From: DAONLM01 sp035406685
GTDB taxonomy: Bacteria > Spirochaetota > GWE2-31-10 > MWDO01
Reading direction: 5' to 3'
Length of the DNA stretch: 12,284 nt
NCBI GenBank assembly: GCA_035406685.1
Contig: DAONLM010000083.1
Span: forward strand, 1 to 12,284
Shown here: positions 1 to 7,785 of the stretch, piece after piece
How positions within the stretch are numbered: the stretch's first letter is position 1
How the letters are laid out: each line of letters begins with the position of its first letter
The notes under the pieces: generated by a model
What the model was told of the DNA's origin: nothing
The model's input: only the letters and a program-made list of their open reading frames with translations
Databases searched by the model: none
Program-made: the position numbers and the translations under genes

Positions 1-622
1 CAAAAGAAAATAAAAAAATAAATGATTTAACTTGATTTAAATGAGAATGGGTTTTAGATAAAGATTTTATCTCATCTTGAATAATTTCTAACAATTTGTT
101 TAATTCAGTCGAAATTCTTTTATAATCTTCATTAACATTATAAATAATAATAGCAGCAACGCCTAAATCTCCACTACTCGAGACATCAATTGCAGTAATT
201 GTATCCTGTTTAAATAAAGAAAATAGTTCTTTAATATTTTTTAATATTTTTCCCTCTTTCTCATTATAAATTTTAGAATTTAAAAAAATATCTAATGATT
301 TTTCAGAGGAAGAAATTATATCATTTATTTCTTGAGAAATCTCTTCAATTTTTGAATACTCAACATTGGTTGCAATATAATTTAAAATCAGATTCACTTT
401 AAATGAAGATATTAATAAATCCTTATCTAATCTTTTTATATCTTTCTCTTTTTTAAGAAGATCTATTTCTAAAAGTCTTTTTAATATTATACTCTGTCTT
501 ACAGACAAAAAGAGATTGCTTATAGCAATAGATGTCAATATTATAACAAAAGATAATAAAATAATTAATATTTTCTTTGTTATTGTGGTATTATTTAATA
601 CTCTATTAATTAGCTTCTTCAT
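1..622 (-). CDS. N-terminal part of a membrane sensor, probably a methyl-accepting chemotaxis protein (truncated by the window edge)
   Basis: The frame starts at ATG 622 and stays open for 207 codons to the window edge, so only the N-terminus is visible. It begins MKKLINRV, has a transmembrane helix at about residues 18-40, then about 155 mostly helical, charged residues with no cysteines, and a second hydrophobic stretch begins at about residue 199 (FIFLFSF) just as the sequence ends. This TM-helical sensor-TM layout and size match the four-helix-bundle ligand domain of chemoreceptors, although some histidine kinases share it; the HAMP and signalling domains that would decide lie outside. 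A Shine-Dalgarno AAGGAG (628-633) precedes the ATG by five bases. It lies 59 bp downstream of the secreted Cache gene on the same strand and is probably co-transcribed with it. Confidence 0.65.
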   Translation of the reverse strand, partial: MKKLINRVLNNTTITKKILIILLSFVIILTSIAISNLFLSVRQSIILKRLLEIDLLKKEKDIKRLDKDLLISSFKVNLILNYIATNVEYSKIEEISQEINDIISSSEKSLDIFLNSKIYNEKEGKILKNIKELFSLFKQDTITAIDVSSSGDLGVAAIIIYNVNEDYKRISTELNKLLEIIQDEIKSLSKTHSHLNQVKSFIFLFSF

Positions 623-681
623 TTTTACTCCTTAAAAAAGAGAAAATAAATTAAATTTAAATATTAAAAAATTATAAAAAT

Positions 682-1149
682 TTATTTCTTTTTATAAATT
701 CCGCATGCTATATAAATTTCTAAATTCTTATCTAACCTTTTAATAAAAGTTGTCTTCGGTTCTATCTTTTTTGTAACAGGATTTTGCCATTTATAATCAA
801 CCCAACCTTCACCTTTTTCTTTTGCTGTTTTTATGAATTCCTTAACAAAAGCCTTTCCATCTGTATCTTTCCATTCGCTTACATTTTTACCTACCAAAGC
901 AATATTTAATCCATGAGCAAGCATAAGGCCATCAAAATTGTGCATAAATAGATATAAATCCCCTTTAACAAAAATACCCTTCGGATTATTAATCTCTTCT
1001 ATTAATTTATCTAAACCATACTTTTTGTAATAACTTATTGCTTCTTCTATCATTTTCTTGGCTTCTTTAGCATCATTTGATAAATTTTGAGAAAAAACTA
1101 AATCGACGAAAAAAATGAAAATTAAGAATAAAATAATTGTTTTTTTCAT
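682..1149 (-). CDS. Secreted stand-alone Cache-domain protein
   Basis: This 155-residue protein has a classic signal peptide (MKK, a hydrophobic core at 5-19, likely cleavage after VFS at 20), so it should be exported to the periplasm. The rest, about 28-152, looks like a single Cache domain of the sCache_2 type: an N-terminal helix, then GDLYLF (63-68), an HGLN segment (79-82), VGKN, the GEGWVDYKW stretch (113-121), NPVTKKIEPK and the closing CGIY (149-152). In this family such domains normally form the extracellular sensor of chemoreceptors and kinases and often bind small organic molecules; here there is no membrane anchor or signalling domain. It is the first gene of a probable two-gene unit with the downstream chemoreceptor-like gene, so it may be a soluble binding protein presenting a ligand to that receptor (inference). 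The Shine-Dalgarno AGGAGG (1154-1159) is well placed. Confidence 0.85.
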   Translation of the reverse strand: MKKTIILFLIFIFFVDLVFSQNLSNDAKEAKKMIEEAISYYKKYGLDKLIEEINNPKGIFVKGDLYLFMHNFDGLMLAHGLNIALVGKNVSEWKDTDGKAFVKEFIKTAKEKGEGWVDYKWQNPVTKKIEPKTTFIKRLDKNLEIYIACGIYKKK

Positions 1150-1185
1150 AAAACCTCCTATTTTATTGAAACTAATTTTAAATTA

Positions 1186-1214
1186 ATTATATTATATTTC
1201 TTTTTATTTTGCAA
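1186..1214 (-). promoter_or_regulatory. Sigma70-type promoter of the Cache/sensor unit
   Basis: Reading the minus strand, TTGCAA (1214-1209) and TATAAT (1191-1186) are separated by exactly 17 bases. The predicted start at about 1179 gives a leader of about 30 bases carrying the AGGAGG ribosome site before ATG 1149. The consensus -10 and ideal spacing support the call; general AT-richness is the main reason for caution. Confidence 0.6.
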
Positions 1215-1295
1215 TAGATATTTATATTTTATTTTAAAATATATTTTCTATCTCTTATAAAGTTTAAATTATTTTGATATAAAAATAGAAAAGAA

Positions 1296-2315
1296 ATGGG
1301 TAAAATTAGAATAACTATTATACTTATCACAATTTTTTCTTTACTTACTATTGGAACAATATCGTATCAACTCATTGAAAAATGGACATTTCTTGAAAGT
1401 CTTTATATGACAGTAATAGTAATTACTACCATTGGTTTTAAAGAGGTTAAGCCACTTTCTCATAATGGAATAATCTTTACAATTATTTTTTCTTTATTGG
1501 GTTTTATAGGTTTTTTTCTATCGTTATCTATTTTTAGTTCAATTATCCTTGAATTTATAATCTTAAATAACAGGAGTAATAAAAAGATGCTGGATAAAAT
1601 TTCAAAATTAAAGAATCATTATATTATATGTGGAATAGGTAAAGTTGGTAAAAATGTGGTCTCTTCTCTTTTAAAACTAAACAAAAAATTAGTTCTCATT
1701 GATATAATTGATATCAAAGAGATTATATTATCGCATCTAGATTTTAATAATAATAAAAATATTTTCTATATAACTGGTGATGCAACAGATGAGAATATCT
1801 TATTACAGGCTGGCATTAAAAATGCAAAAGGATTGGTTGCAAGTGTCAGAGATGATGCTATAAATTTATTTATAGCATTAACAGCAAAAAAATTAAATCC
1901 AGATTTAACAATAGCAAGTTATGTAATAGAAGAAAAAAATATATCTAAATTTTATTCTATTGGAATAGATGAAGTAATATCAGGAGATTCTTTAATTGGC
2001 GAGAGATTGGCTCTTTCATTAACCAATAAAAATATATTTAAATTTATAGAACAGACAAATATAATAAACGGAGATCAGACATTTTATATTGGAGATATTG
2101 CTATAAAAGAAAATTCAAAATTTATAGGAAAGAGTCTAAGAGATACAAATATATATAGAGAAATAGGACTTTTAATATTTGCTATAAAAAAATATAACGA
2201 ACAGTTTTATAAATATAATCCTGATTCAGAGACTATTTTAGAAAAGGGGGATATCTTAATAACATTTGGCTCTGAGTCTCAAATTTCCAATCTTGAAAAA
2301 TATATAAATTCCTGA
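1296..2315 (+). CDS. Two-TM potassium channel with cytoplasmic RCK (TrkA-N/TrkA-C) domains
   Basis: This 339-residue membrane protein has TM1 at about 6-27, a pore helix and filter at 30-50, and TM2 at about 58-90, followed by a cytoplasmic RCK region. The RCK N-domain starts at about 107 with the nucleotide-binding GIGKVG (113-118), an acidic residue after the second strand (VLIDIID, 133-139) and GDATDEN (161-167); a TrkA-C domain covers about 258-338 and ends in GDILITFG. This is the MthK-like plan of ligand-gated K+ channels, which assemble as tetramers with an RCK gating ring. The filter reads TTIGFKEV (44-51) where TVGYGD is usual, so the second glycine is a lysine and selectivity is uncertain. 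The start has only a weak purine-rich ribosome site (GAAAAG). A possible promoter (TTTAAA 1233-1238, TATAAA 1256-1261) is too weak to list. It is the only plus-strand gene and seems to stand alone. Confidence 0.88.
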   Translation: MGKIRITIILITIFSLLTIGTISYQLIEKWTFLESLYMTVIVITTIGFKEVKPLSHNGIIFTIIFSLLGFIGFFLSLSIFSSIILEFIILNNRSNKKMLDKISKLKNHYIICGIGKVGKNVVSSLLKLNKKLVLIDIIDIKEIILSHLDFNNNKNIFYITGDATDENILLQAGIKNAKGLVASVRDDAINLFIALTAKKLNPDLTIASYVIEEKNISKFYSIGIDEVISGDSLIGERLALSLTNKNIFKFIEQTNIINGDQTFYIGDIAIKENSKFIGKSLRDTNIYREIGLLIFAIKKYNEQFYKYNPDSETILEKGDILITFGSESQISNLEKYINS

Positions 2316-2321
2316 ATAAAA

Positions 2322-2347
2322 AAGAGGCTGCTATAAGACAGCCTCTT
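2322..2347. terminator. Bidirectional intrinsic terminator between the channel gene and pckG
   Basis: A perfect 9-bp inverted repeat, AAGAGGCTG (2322-2330) and CAGCCTCTT (2339-2347), encloses an 8-base loop. On the minus strand the hairpin is followed by a run of T (complement of 2318-2323), making a canonical terminator for pckG, whose stop codon is 10 bases upstream. In the plus direction the following TAATAATATTTT is a poorer tract but may also serve the channel gene. Confidence 0.85.
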
Positions 2348-2356
2348 AATAATATT

Positions 2357-4165
2357 TTAACCCAACCTCTTTTTTAAAGCCTCATATTCATCCCATAATT
2401 CTTTTGGAAGTTTATCTCCAAATTTTTCAAAATGCTCTTTTATTCCTGGAAGTTCATTTCTCCATTCATTGACATCTACTTTTAATACCTCTTCAAGGAA
2501 CTCCTTACTTATATTTAATCCTTTAAGATTCAAAGAATCTTCGGTTGGAATATTTCCTATTGGAGTCTCTTTTGCCTTTGCAGTACCCTCTGTTCTTTCA
2601 AAGATCCATTCCAAGACTCTACTATTTTCTCCATAACCAGGCCATAACCATTTGCCCTCTTTATTTTTTCTAAACCAGTTAACATAGTAAATCTTTGGTA
2701 ACTTGTTCTTATCTTTATTTTTGGCAATATTTATCCAGTGTTTAAAATAATCTCCCATATGATAACCACAGAAAGGAAGCATTGCAAAAGGATCTCTTCT
2801 TAATTGGCCTGCACCACCTATTGCTGCTGCTGTCATCTCACTTGCCATTATTGAACCAAGGAATACCCCATGATTCCAGGAGAATGATTCATGAACAAGA
2901 GGAACAACACTTGATCTTCTTCCACCAAAAAGTATTGCTGAAATTGGAACACCTTGTGGATCTTCCCAGTTGGGATCAATTACAGGACACTGTCTTGCTG
3001 GTGCTGTAAATCTTGCATTTGGATGTGCTGCTTTTGTACCAGAAGTAGGTGTCCATTCCTTACCCTGCCAATCTGTTAATTTTGCTGGTGGCGTATCTGT
3101 CATCTCTTCCCACCAGACATCCCCATCTTCTGTTAAGGCACAGTTTGTAAATATACAATTTTTTGTCAAAGAGAACATTGCATTTGGATTTGATTTCATA
3201 GAAGTTCCGGGAGCAACTCCAAAGAAACCACTTTCTGGATTTATAGCATACAATCTTCCATCCTTACCAAATTTCATCCAGGCAATATCATCTCCAACGC
3301 ATTCTACCTTCCATCCTGGTATTGTTGGTATTAACATTGCAAGATTTGTCTTACCACAAGCACTTGGGAATGCTGCTGCAATATATTTCTTTACACCAGT
3401 CTTTTCATTAGTAATACCTAATATAAGCATATGCTCAGCAAGCCATCCCTCTTCTCTTGCCATAACACTGGCTATTCTCAATGCAAAACACTTTTTACCG
3501 AGTAAGGCATTTCCACCATAACCACTTCCGTATGACCATATCATTTTTTCTTCTGGGAAATGAACAATATATTTATTATCTATATTTGTTTCACATGGCC
3601 ATGGAACATCTTTTTCACCTGGTTTTAATGGTTTACCTACACTATGTAAACAGGGAACAAACTCACCATTTTCTCCAAGTGCTTCAAGAACTTTCTTTCC
3701 TACTCTTGTCATTATCATCATATTGACAACAACATAAGCAGAATCTGTTAACTCAACACCTATATGAGAAATCGGTGATCCTATTGGACCCATACTGTAA
3801 GGTATAACATACATTGTTCTACCTTTCATACAACCAGTATAAAGTTTTGTTAGAATTTGTTTCATTTCATCTGGATCTTTCCAGTTATTTGTAGGACCAG
3901 CATCTTCCTGTTTTTTAGAACAGATAAATGTCCTATTTTCAACTCTTGCTACATCACTTGGATCTGAGAAAGCAAGAAAACTATTTGGCCTTTTTTCTGG
4001 ATTAAGTCTAATAAATGTACCAGATTTAACAAGTTCTTCACAGAGTCTATCATATTCTTCTTGACTCCCGTCACACCAGTAAACTTTATCTGGTTGACAC
4101 ATTTTAGCCATCTCTTCAACCCACTTAATTAACTTTTTGTTTTTTGTCATACTACTATCATTCAT
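2357..4165 (-). CDS. pckG: Phosphoenolpyruvate carboxykinase (GTP)
   Basis: This enzyme (EC 4.1.1.32) interconverts oxaloacetate plus GTP with PEP, CO2 and GDP in the cytoplasm. At 602 residues it has the length of the GTP family, which differs from the ATP family. The GTP-family P-loop FPSACGKTN (266-274) carries the hyper-reactive Cys270 and Lys272, followed by VGDDIAWMKF (290-299), whose Asp292/293 binds Mn2+. The upstream GNALLGKK (218-225) and His245 in WLAEHM supply the other metal ligands. Near the C-terminus NWFRKNKEGKWLWPGYG (496-512) is the conserved nucleotide-binding region. The ATG at 4165 has AAGGAG (4173-4178) seven bases upstream and is preferred over Met6. The oxaloacetate decarboxylase operon lies just upstream, ending in a terminator only 43 bp before this start, so pckG needs a promoter overlapping that hairpin or read-through. 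The identity is certain; whether it works toward PEP or oxaloacetate cannot be read from sequence. Confidence 0.97.
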   Translation of the reverse strand: MNDSSMTKNKKLIKWVEEMAKMCQPDKVYWCDGSQEEYDRLCEELVKSGTFIRLNPEKRPNSFLAFSDPSDVARVENRTFICSKKQEDAGPTNNWKDPDEMKQILTKLYTGCMKGRTMYVIPYSMGPIGSPISHIGVELTDSAYVVVNMMIMTRVGKKVLEALGENGEFVPCLHSVGKPLKPGEKDVPWPCETNIDNKYIVHFPEEKMIWSYGSGYGGNALLGKKCFALRIASVMAREEGWLAEHMLILGITNEKTGVKKYIAAAFPSACGKTNLAMLIPTIPGWKVECVGDDIAWMKFGKDGRLYAINPESGFFGVAPGTSMKSNPNAMFSLTKNCIFTNCALTEDGDVWWEEMTDTPPAKLTDWQGKEWTPTSGTKAAHPNARFTAPARQCPVIDPNWEDPQGVPISAILFGGRRSSVVPLVHESFSWNHGVFLGSIMASEMTAAAIGGAGQLRRDPFAMLPFCGYHMGDYFKHWINIAKNKDKNKLPKIYYVNWFRKNKEGKWLWPGYGENSRVLEWIFERTEGTAKAKETPIGNIPTEDSLNLKGLNISKEFLEEVLKVDVNEWRNELPGIKEHFEKFGDKLPKELWDEYEALKKRLG

Positions 4166-4208
4166 ATTTTTTCTCCTTAATATATAAAATATTTTATTTT
4201 CTTTATAA

Positions 4209-4238
4209 AAAAAGAACCTAACTAATTAGGTTCTTTTT
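4209..4238 (-). terminator. Intrinsic terminator of the birA-oadGAB operon
   Basis: The inverted repeat AAAAAGAACCTA (4209-4220) and TAGGTTCTTTTT (4227-4238) is a perfect 12-bp stem with a 6-base ACTAAT loop. Read on the minus strand it starts 6 bases after the oadB stop codon and runs into a T tract (complement of 4207-4213). It separates oadB from pckG. Confidence 0.88.
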
Positions 4239-4244
4239 AATTAA

Positions 4245-5678
4245 TTACATAAAAACCGCTATCATAACACCAGCAGCAACTGCTGTTCCTATAACACCAG
4301 CAACATTTGGTCCCATTGCATGCATTATGAGAAAATTACCCGGATCTGCTTCAAGCCCTACCTTATTAGAAACTCTTGCTGCCATAGGAACTGCCGAAAC
4401 CCCAGCAGATCCAATTAATGGATTTATCTTCTCTTTTAAGAATAGATTCATTATTTTAGCAACAATAACTCCGGCAGCAGTTGCAAGTCCAAAGGCAAAA
4501 AGGCCAAGTACTACTATACCGAGTGTGGAAAATTGCATGAATTTATCGGCACTCATCTGTGAACCTACACCCAAACTTAAAAAAATACTCACTATATTCA
4601 TTAATTCGTTCTGTAATGTTTTTGATAGTCTTTCTACTATTCCAACCTCTCTTATAAAATTACCAAATGCTAAAGAACCAAGAAGTGGAGCAGCAGCAGG
4701 TAATAATAATATTGTTAATCCAAATACTATCATTGGAAACATTATTTTTTCTAATTTACCTACTGGCCTTAACTGTTTCATCTTTATCATTCTCTCTTTC
4801 TTGGTTGTTAAAAGTTTCATTATTGGTGGCTGAATAATTGGAACCAGTGCCATATAAGAATATGCTGCAACAGCTACTGAACCGAGTAAATGAGGAGCTA
4901 ATTTTGCAGCAATATATATTGTTGTTGGGCCGTCTGCCCCACCTATGATTGAAATAGCACAGGCATCCTGTAAGGTATAATTAATTCCTGGTATAAAGTT
5001 AAGAGCAATTGCTCCAAAAAGGGTTCCAAATACCCCAAATTGGGCAGCAGCACCTAATAATGCTGTCTTTGGATTTGCAATTAATGGCCCAAAGTCTGTC
5101 ATTGCTCCTATTCCCATAAATATTATAAGTGGGAAAAATTCATTTCCAACACCAGCATCATATATTATTTTAAGAAAACCAGGATGACCTGAACTATCAA
5201 CCCAAGCACCAGCAAAAGGTATATTAACAAACAATGCACCAAATCCTATTGGTATTAGTAACAAAGGCTCAAAATTCTTTGCAGCACCTAAATAGATTAT
5301 TATCAATGCTACGATTATCATTATCAATTTTTGCCATCCGTACACAAAAATCTTCTCGCCACCAGGAGTTATTGCCTCCTCTTTTTCTGTAATAAATGCA
5401 TAAATACCGGTGCTCTTAAAAATATTTACAAAAAAATTTACAATATTTACATCAACATCCTTTTTTACTTTTGGCTTCTCCTGTTCAGTTACAGAACTCG
5501 AATCAGTTGTAATAGGAGTATTGATTTTTATCTCTGTATTTGTTGTCTTTATCTTACTGATATTTACCTTTTCTTTTTTTATATCAAGAGACTTTGAGAT
5601 AAATAGAGATAAAATAATAGATACCCCTAAAATCCCTATAACTTTTACAAATATTGAAGGAACATTCTTTTTAATCAT
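4245..5678 (-). CDS. oadB: Sodium-pumping oxaloacetate decarboxylase, beta subunit (membrane Na+ channel/decarboxylase)
   Basis: The beta subunit is the polytopic membrane part of the OadB/GcdB/MmdB family: it decarboxylates carboxybiotin delivered by the alpha subunit and couples this to Na+ export. The family signature GGADGPT (246-252) includes Asp249, equivalent to Asp203 of the Klebsiella protein, and Tyr275 matches its Tyr229. The C-terminal motif gives Asn419, Gly423, Ser428 and Arg435, spaced exactly like Klebsiella Asn373, Gly377, Ser382 and Arg389, so all known functional residues are present. The core starts with KNFEPLLLIPIGFG (134-147). At 477 residues it is longer than usual: residues 1-75 add an extra N-terminal TM (about 10-30) and a Lys/Ser/Thr-rich linker, and another insert (about 97-113) precedes the core. 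The start at ATG 5678 has AAGGGG (5686-5691) seven bases upstream and follows the oadA stop by 21 bp. The substrate (oxaloacetate rather than an acyl-CoA) is inferred from the neighbouring alpha subunit. Confidence 0.94.
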   Translation of the reverse strand: MIKKNVPSIFVKVIGILGVSIILSLFISKSLDIKKEKVNISKIKTTNTEIKINTPITTDSSSVTEQEKPKVKKDVDVNIVNFFVNIFKSTGIYAFITEKEEAITPGGEKIFVYGWQKLIMIIVALIIIYLGAAKNFEPLLLIPIGFGALFVNIPFAGAWVDSSGHPGFLKIIYDAGVGNEFFPLIIFMGIGAMTDFGPLIANPKTALLGAAAQFGVFGTLFGAIALNFIPGINYTLQDACAISIIGGADGPTTIYIAAKLAPHLLGSVAVAAYSYMALVPIIQPPIMKLLTTKKERMIKMKQLRPVGKLEKIMFPMIVFGLTILLLPAAAPLLGSLAFGNFIREVGIVERLSKTLQNELMNIVSIFLSLGVGSQMSADKFMQFSTLGIVVLGLFAFGLATAAGVIVAKIMNLFLKEKINPLIGSAGVSAVPMAARVSNKVGLEADPGNFLIMHAMGPNVAGVIGTAVAAGVMIAVFM

Positions 5679-5699
5679 ATGTTAACCCCTTATTAAAAT

Positions 5700-7475
5700 T
5701 TATTTAACAATTTCTGCAATAGTTTGACCAGAACTCAATTTATCGCCTATATCAACAAGATATTCAATTCTCCCTTCTGCCGTTGATTTTATCTCAAGCT
5801 CCATCTTCATGGACTCTATTATCATAATTGTTTCGCCCTCTTTCACATAATCATCATCATTTTTAGTATATTTTAAAACTGTTCCAGCAACAGGAGCCTC
5901 TATTAATTTTGCCCCAGCCTCTATTTTCTTTTCATGGTGTGAAGTATACTCTTCTCCCTCTTTAATATCGATCTTATATTCTTTCCCATCAATATTTACT
6001 GTTGCCTCGTTGATTACTGCAACCTTATAACTCTTGCCATTGACATTAACAACATATTTACCAGATGATTTTTTTGCCTCTTCTGTCTTTGTTTCCACAG
6101 GAGCTTCAATCTTAACAGGACCATTTGCTCTATTATTAAAGAAATTAATTGCTATCTGTGGGAACAATGCATAAGTAAGAACATCATCTATATTCATATC
6201 TTTTCCGCCCATCTTTTCTTTTAAATCTTTTGCTATTTTATCAAGTTCATTTGGAATATTATCTGCTGGCCTTACTGTTATTGGTTTATCCATATTAAGT
6301 TCTTTTAAAGCCTTCTTCTGTAACTCTTCATTTACTGGCGCAGGTGTTTTCCCATATTTACCAACCAGTAAGTCTTTTGATTCACCAGTAAGTCTTTCAT
6401 ATCTTCCAAAAAGAACATTAAACACAGCCTGAGTCCCTACAATCTGTGAAGTAGGTGTTACGAGTGGGATATAACCAAAATCCTTTTGAACAATAGGTAT
6501 CTCTTTTAATACATCATCTAATTTATTTAAAGCATTCTGCTCTTTTAATTGGCTTTCAAGATTTGATAACATTCCACCCGGAACCTGAGCCACCAAAATT
6601 CTTGTATCAGCACCTAAGAATGAGGATTCAAATTTCTTATATTTCTTTCTTACCTCTCTAAAATATGCCGCAATTTCAACGAGTAATTTTATATCAAGTT
6701 CTGTATCCCAATCAGTATCTTTTAATATCTCTACCATTGTCTCTGTTGGAGAATGACTTGTCCCCATTGCCAATGATGAGATTGTTGTATCAATCATATC
6801 TGCTCCAGCTTCAACTGCCTTTACAAGAGTAGCAACAGACATACCAGTTGTAGCATGAGAGTGAACACTTATTGGGACATTTACCACATTTTTTAAAGCC
6901 TTAACAAGTTCATAAGCCTCATAAGGTTTTAAAAGCCCCGCCATATCTTTAATACAGATAGAATCAACTCCCATTTTTTCAAATTCTTTTGCAAGTTCAA
7001 CATATTTCTGAATTGTGTGATATGGTGTTGTCGCATAACTAATTGTGGCCTGAGCATGCTTTTTTGCCTTTTTAACAGCCTTTACAGATCTTTCAAGATT
7101 TCTTGGATCATTCAAGGCATCAAAAATTCTAAATACATCAACTCCATTTGCTGCTGCTCTTTCAACAAATTTATCAACAACATCATCAGCATAGTTTCTA
7201 TAACCCAAAAGATTCTGACCTCTTAATAACATCTGCATCGGAGTATTTGGCATTGCCTTTTTGAGTTGCCTTATTCTTTCCCATGGATCTTCATTTAAAA
7301 ATCTTATACAAGAATCAAATGTTGCACCACCCCAGCTTTCTAACGACCAGAAGCCAACTTTATCTAATTTGTCAGCAATTGGTAACATATCTGATGTTAA
7401 CATTCTTGTTGCTAAAAGAGATTGATGAGCATCTCTTAATACTAAATCTGTAATTTTAATCTTCTTTTTTGCCAT
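5700..7475 (-). CDS. oadA: Oxaloacetate decarboxylase alpha subunit (carboxyltransferase with C-terminal biotinyl domain)
   Basis: The 591-residue alpha subunit moves the carboxyl group of oxaloacetate to biotin. The carboxyltransferase barrel (about 5-270, HMGL-like) shows LRDAHQSL (13-20) with metal ligand Asp15, the IKDMAGLLKP motif (175-184) with Lys176, which is carbamylated in relatives, and HSH (205-207) with two more metal ligands. A PYC_OADA conserved region follows (about 280-480), then a linker that is charged rather than the Pro/Ala-rich one of some homologues, and a biotinyl domain (about 520-591) with APVAGTV and ESMKM (554-558), Lys557 being the biotinylated residue. The same fold occurs in pyruvate carboxylase subunit B, but the adjacent OadB and OadG and the lack of a biotin carboxylase subunit here favour a Na+-pumping decarboxylase. 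ATG 7475 is preceded by AAGGAG (7487-7492). The order is birA-oadG-oadA-oadB, with a 53-bp gap after oadG and no terminator in it. Confidence 0.95.
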   Translation of the reverse strand: MAKKKIKITDLVLRDAHQSLLATRMLTSDMLPIADKLDKVGFWSLESWGGATFDSCIRFLNEDPWERIRQLKKAMPNTPMQMLLRGQNLLGYRNYADDVVDKFVERAAANGVDVFRIFDALNDPRNLERSVKAVKKAKKHAQATISYATTPYHTIQKYVELAKEFEKMGVDSICIKDMAGLLKPYEAYELVKALKNVVNVPISVHSHATTGMSVATLVKAVEAGADMIDTTISSLAMGTSHSPTETMVEILKDTDWDTELDIKLLVEIAAYFREVRKKYKKFESSFLGADTRILVAQVPGGMLSNLESQLKEQNALNKLDDVLKEIPIVQKDFGYIPLVTPTSQIVGTQAVFNVLFGRYERLTGESKDLLVGKYGKTPAPVNEELQKKALKELNMDKPITVRPADNIPNELDKIAKDLKEKMGGKDMNIDDVLTYALFPQIAINFFNNRANGPVKIEAPVETKTEEAKKSSGKYVVNVNGKSYKVAVINEATVNIDGKEYKIDIKEGEEYTSHHEKKIEAGAKLIEAPVAGTVLKYTKNDDDYVKEGETIMIIESMKMELEIKSTAEGRIEYLVDIGDKLSSGQTIAEIVK

Positions 7476-7528
7476 ATTTTAAAAATCTCCTTAATATACT
7501 AAAATTTTATTTTTTCTATAAAAATATA

Positions 7529-7759
7529 TTACTTTACCCTACTTTTAATAGCAGCAACAATTGCGGCTATAACTTGAGTATCATCTGACTTTTGTATAAT
7601 CTCTACTTTCTCCTCTTTTTCAAGTTTAAATACTCTAATAATAAAACCTGAAATAGATATAAATATAATGAGTACTATTAAAAAAGAAAATACTACTCCC
7701 ATTCCCATTATCATTACCACAAATGCTTCACTTAAAAGTTTGAATGTAGGATCTAACAT
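7529..7759 (-). CDS. oadG: Oxaloacetate decarboxylase gamma subunit (small membrane anchor)
   Basis: This 76-residue protein has one hydrophobic helix (about 11-38), an acidic/basic cytoplasmic linker and a C-terminal amphipathic end, TQVIAAIVAAIKSRVK, typical of OadG-type gamma subunits. OadG anchors the soluble alpha subunit to the membrane beta subunit and helps assemble the pump. The start chosen is ATG 7759, encoding MLDPTFKLL, because GGAGG (7768-7772) sits eight bases upstream. An in-frame ATG at 7774 would give 81 residues, but it overlaps this ribosome site and has none of its own. The gene lies 26 bp after birA and 53 bp before oadA. Gamma subunits are poorly conserved, so size, topology and position carry most of the assignment. 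Confidence 0.85.
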   Translation of the reverse strand: MLDPTFKLLSEAFVVMIMGMGVVFSFLIVLIIFISISGFIIRVFKLEKEEKVEIIQKSDDTQVIAAIVAAIKSRVK

Positions 7760-7767
7760 AATTTTAA

Positions 7768-7772
7768 CCTCC
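7768..7772 (-). promoter_or_regulatory. Shine-Dalgarno that fixes the oadG start
   Basis: GGAGG on the minus strand lies eight bases before ATG 7759. It overlaps the final G of the upstream in-frame ATG (7774-7772), so only the shorter product is likely. Confidence 0.7.
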
Positions 7773-7785
7773 ATAATTATTTATA

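Noticed and set aside
1233..1261. TTTAAA/TATAAA promoter for the potassium channel gene
   Set aside because: The -35 is poor and such hexamers are expected by chance at this base composition.
2782..3726. Open frames on the plus strand opposite pckG (2782-3009, 2970-3521, 3481-3726)
   Set aside because: They are antisense to a certain, fully conserved enzyme gene, overlap each other, show no known motif and have no supporting ribosome sites.
4327..5685. Plus-strand open frames opposite oadB (4327-4833, 5331-5597, 5410-5685)
   Set aside because: They are mirror frames of the membrane-protein codons; the minus-strand protein has all family residues.
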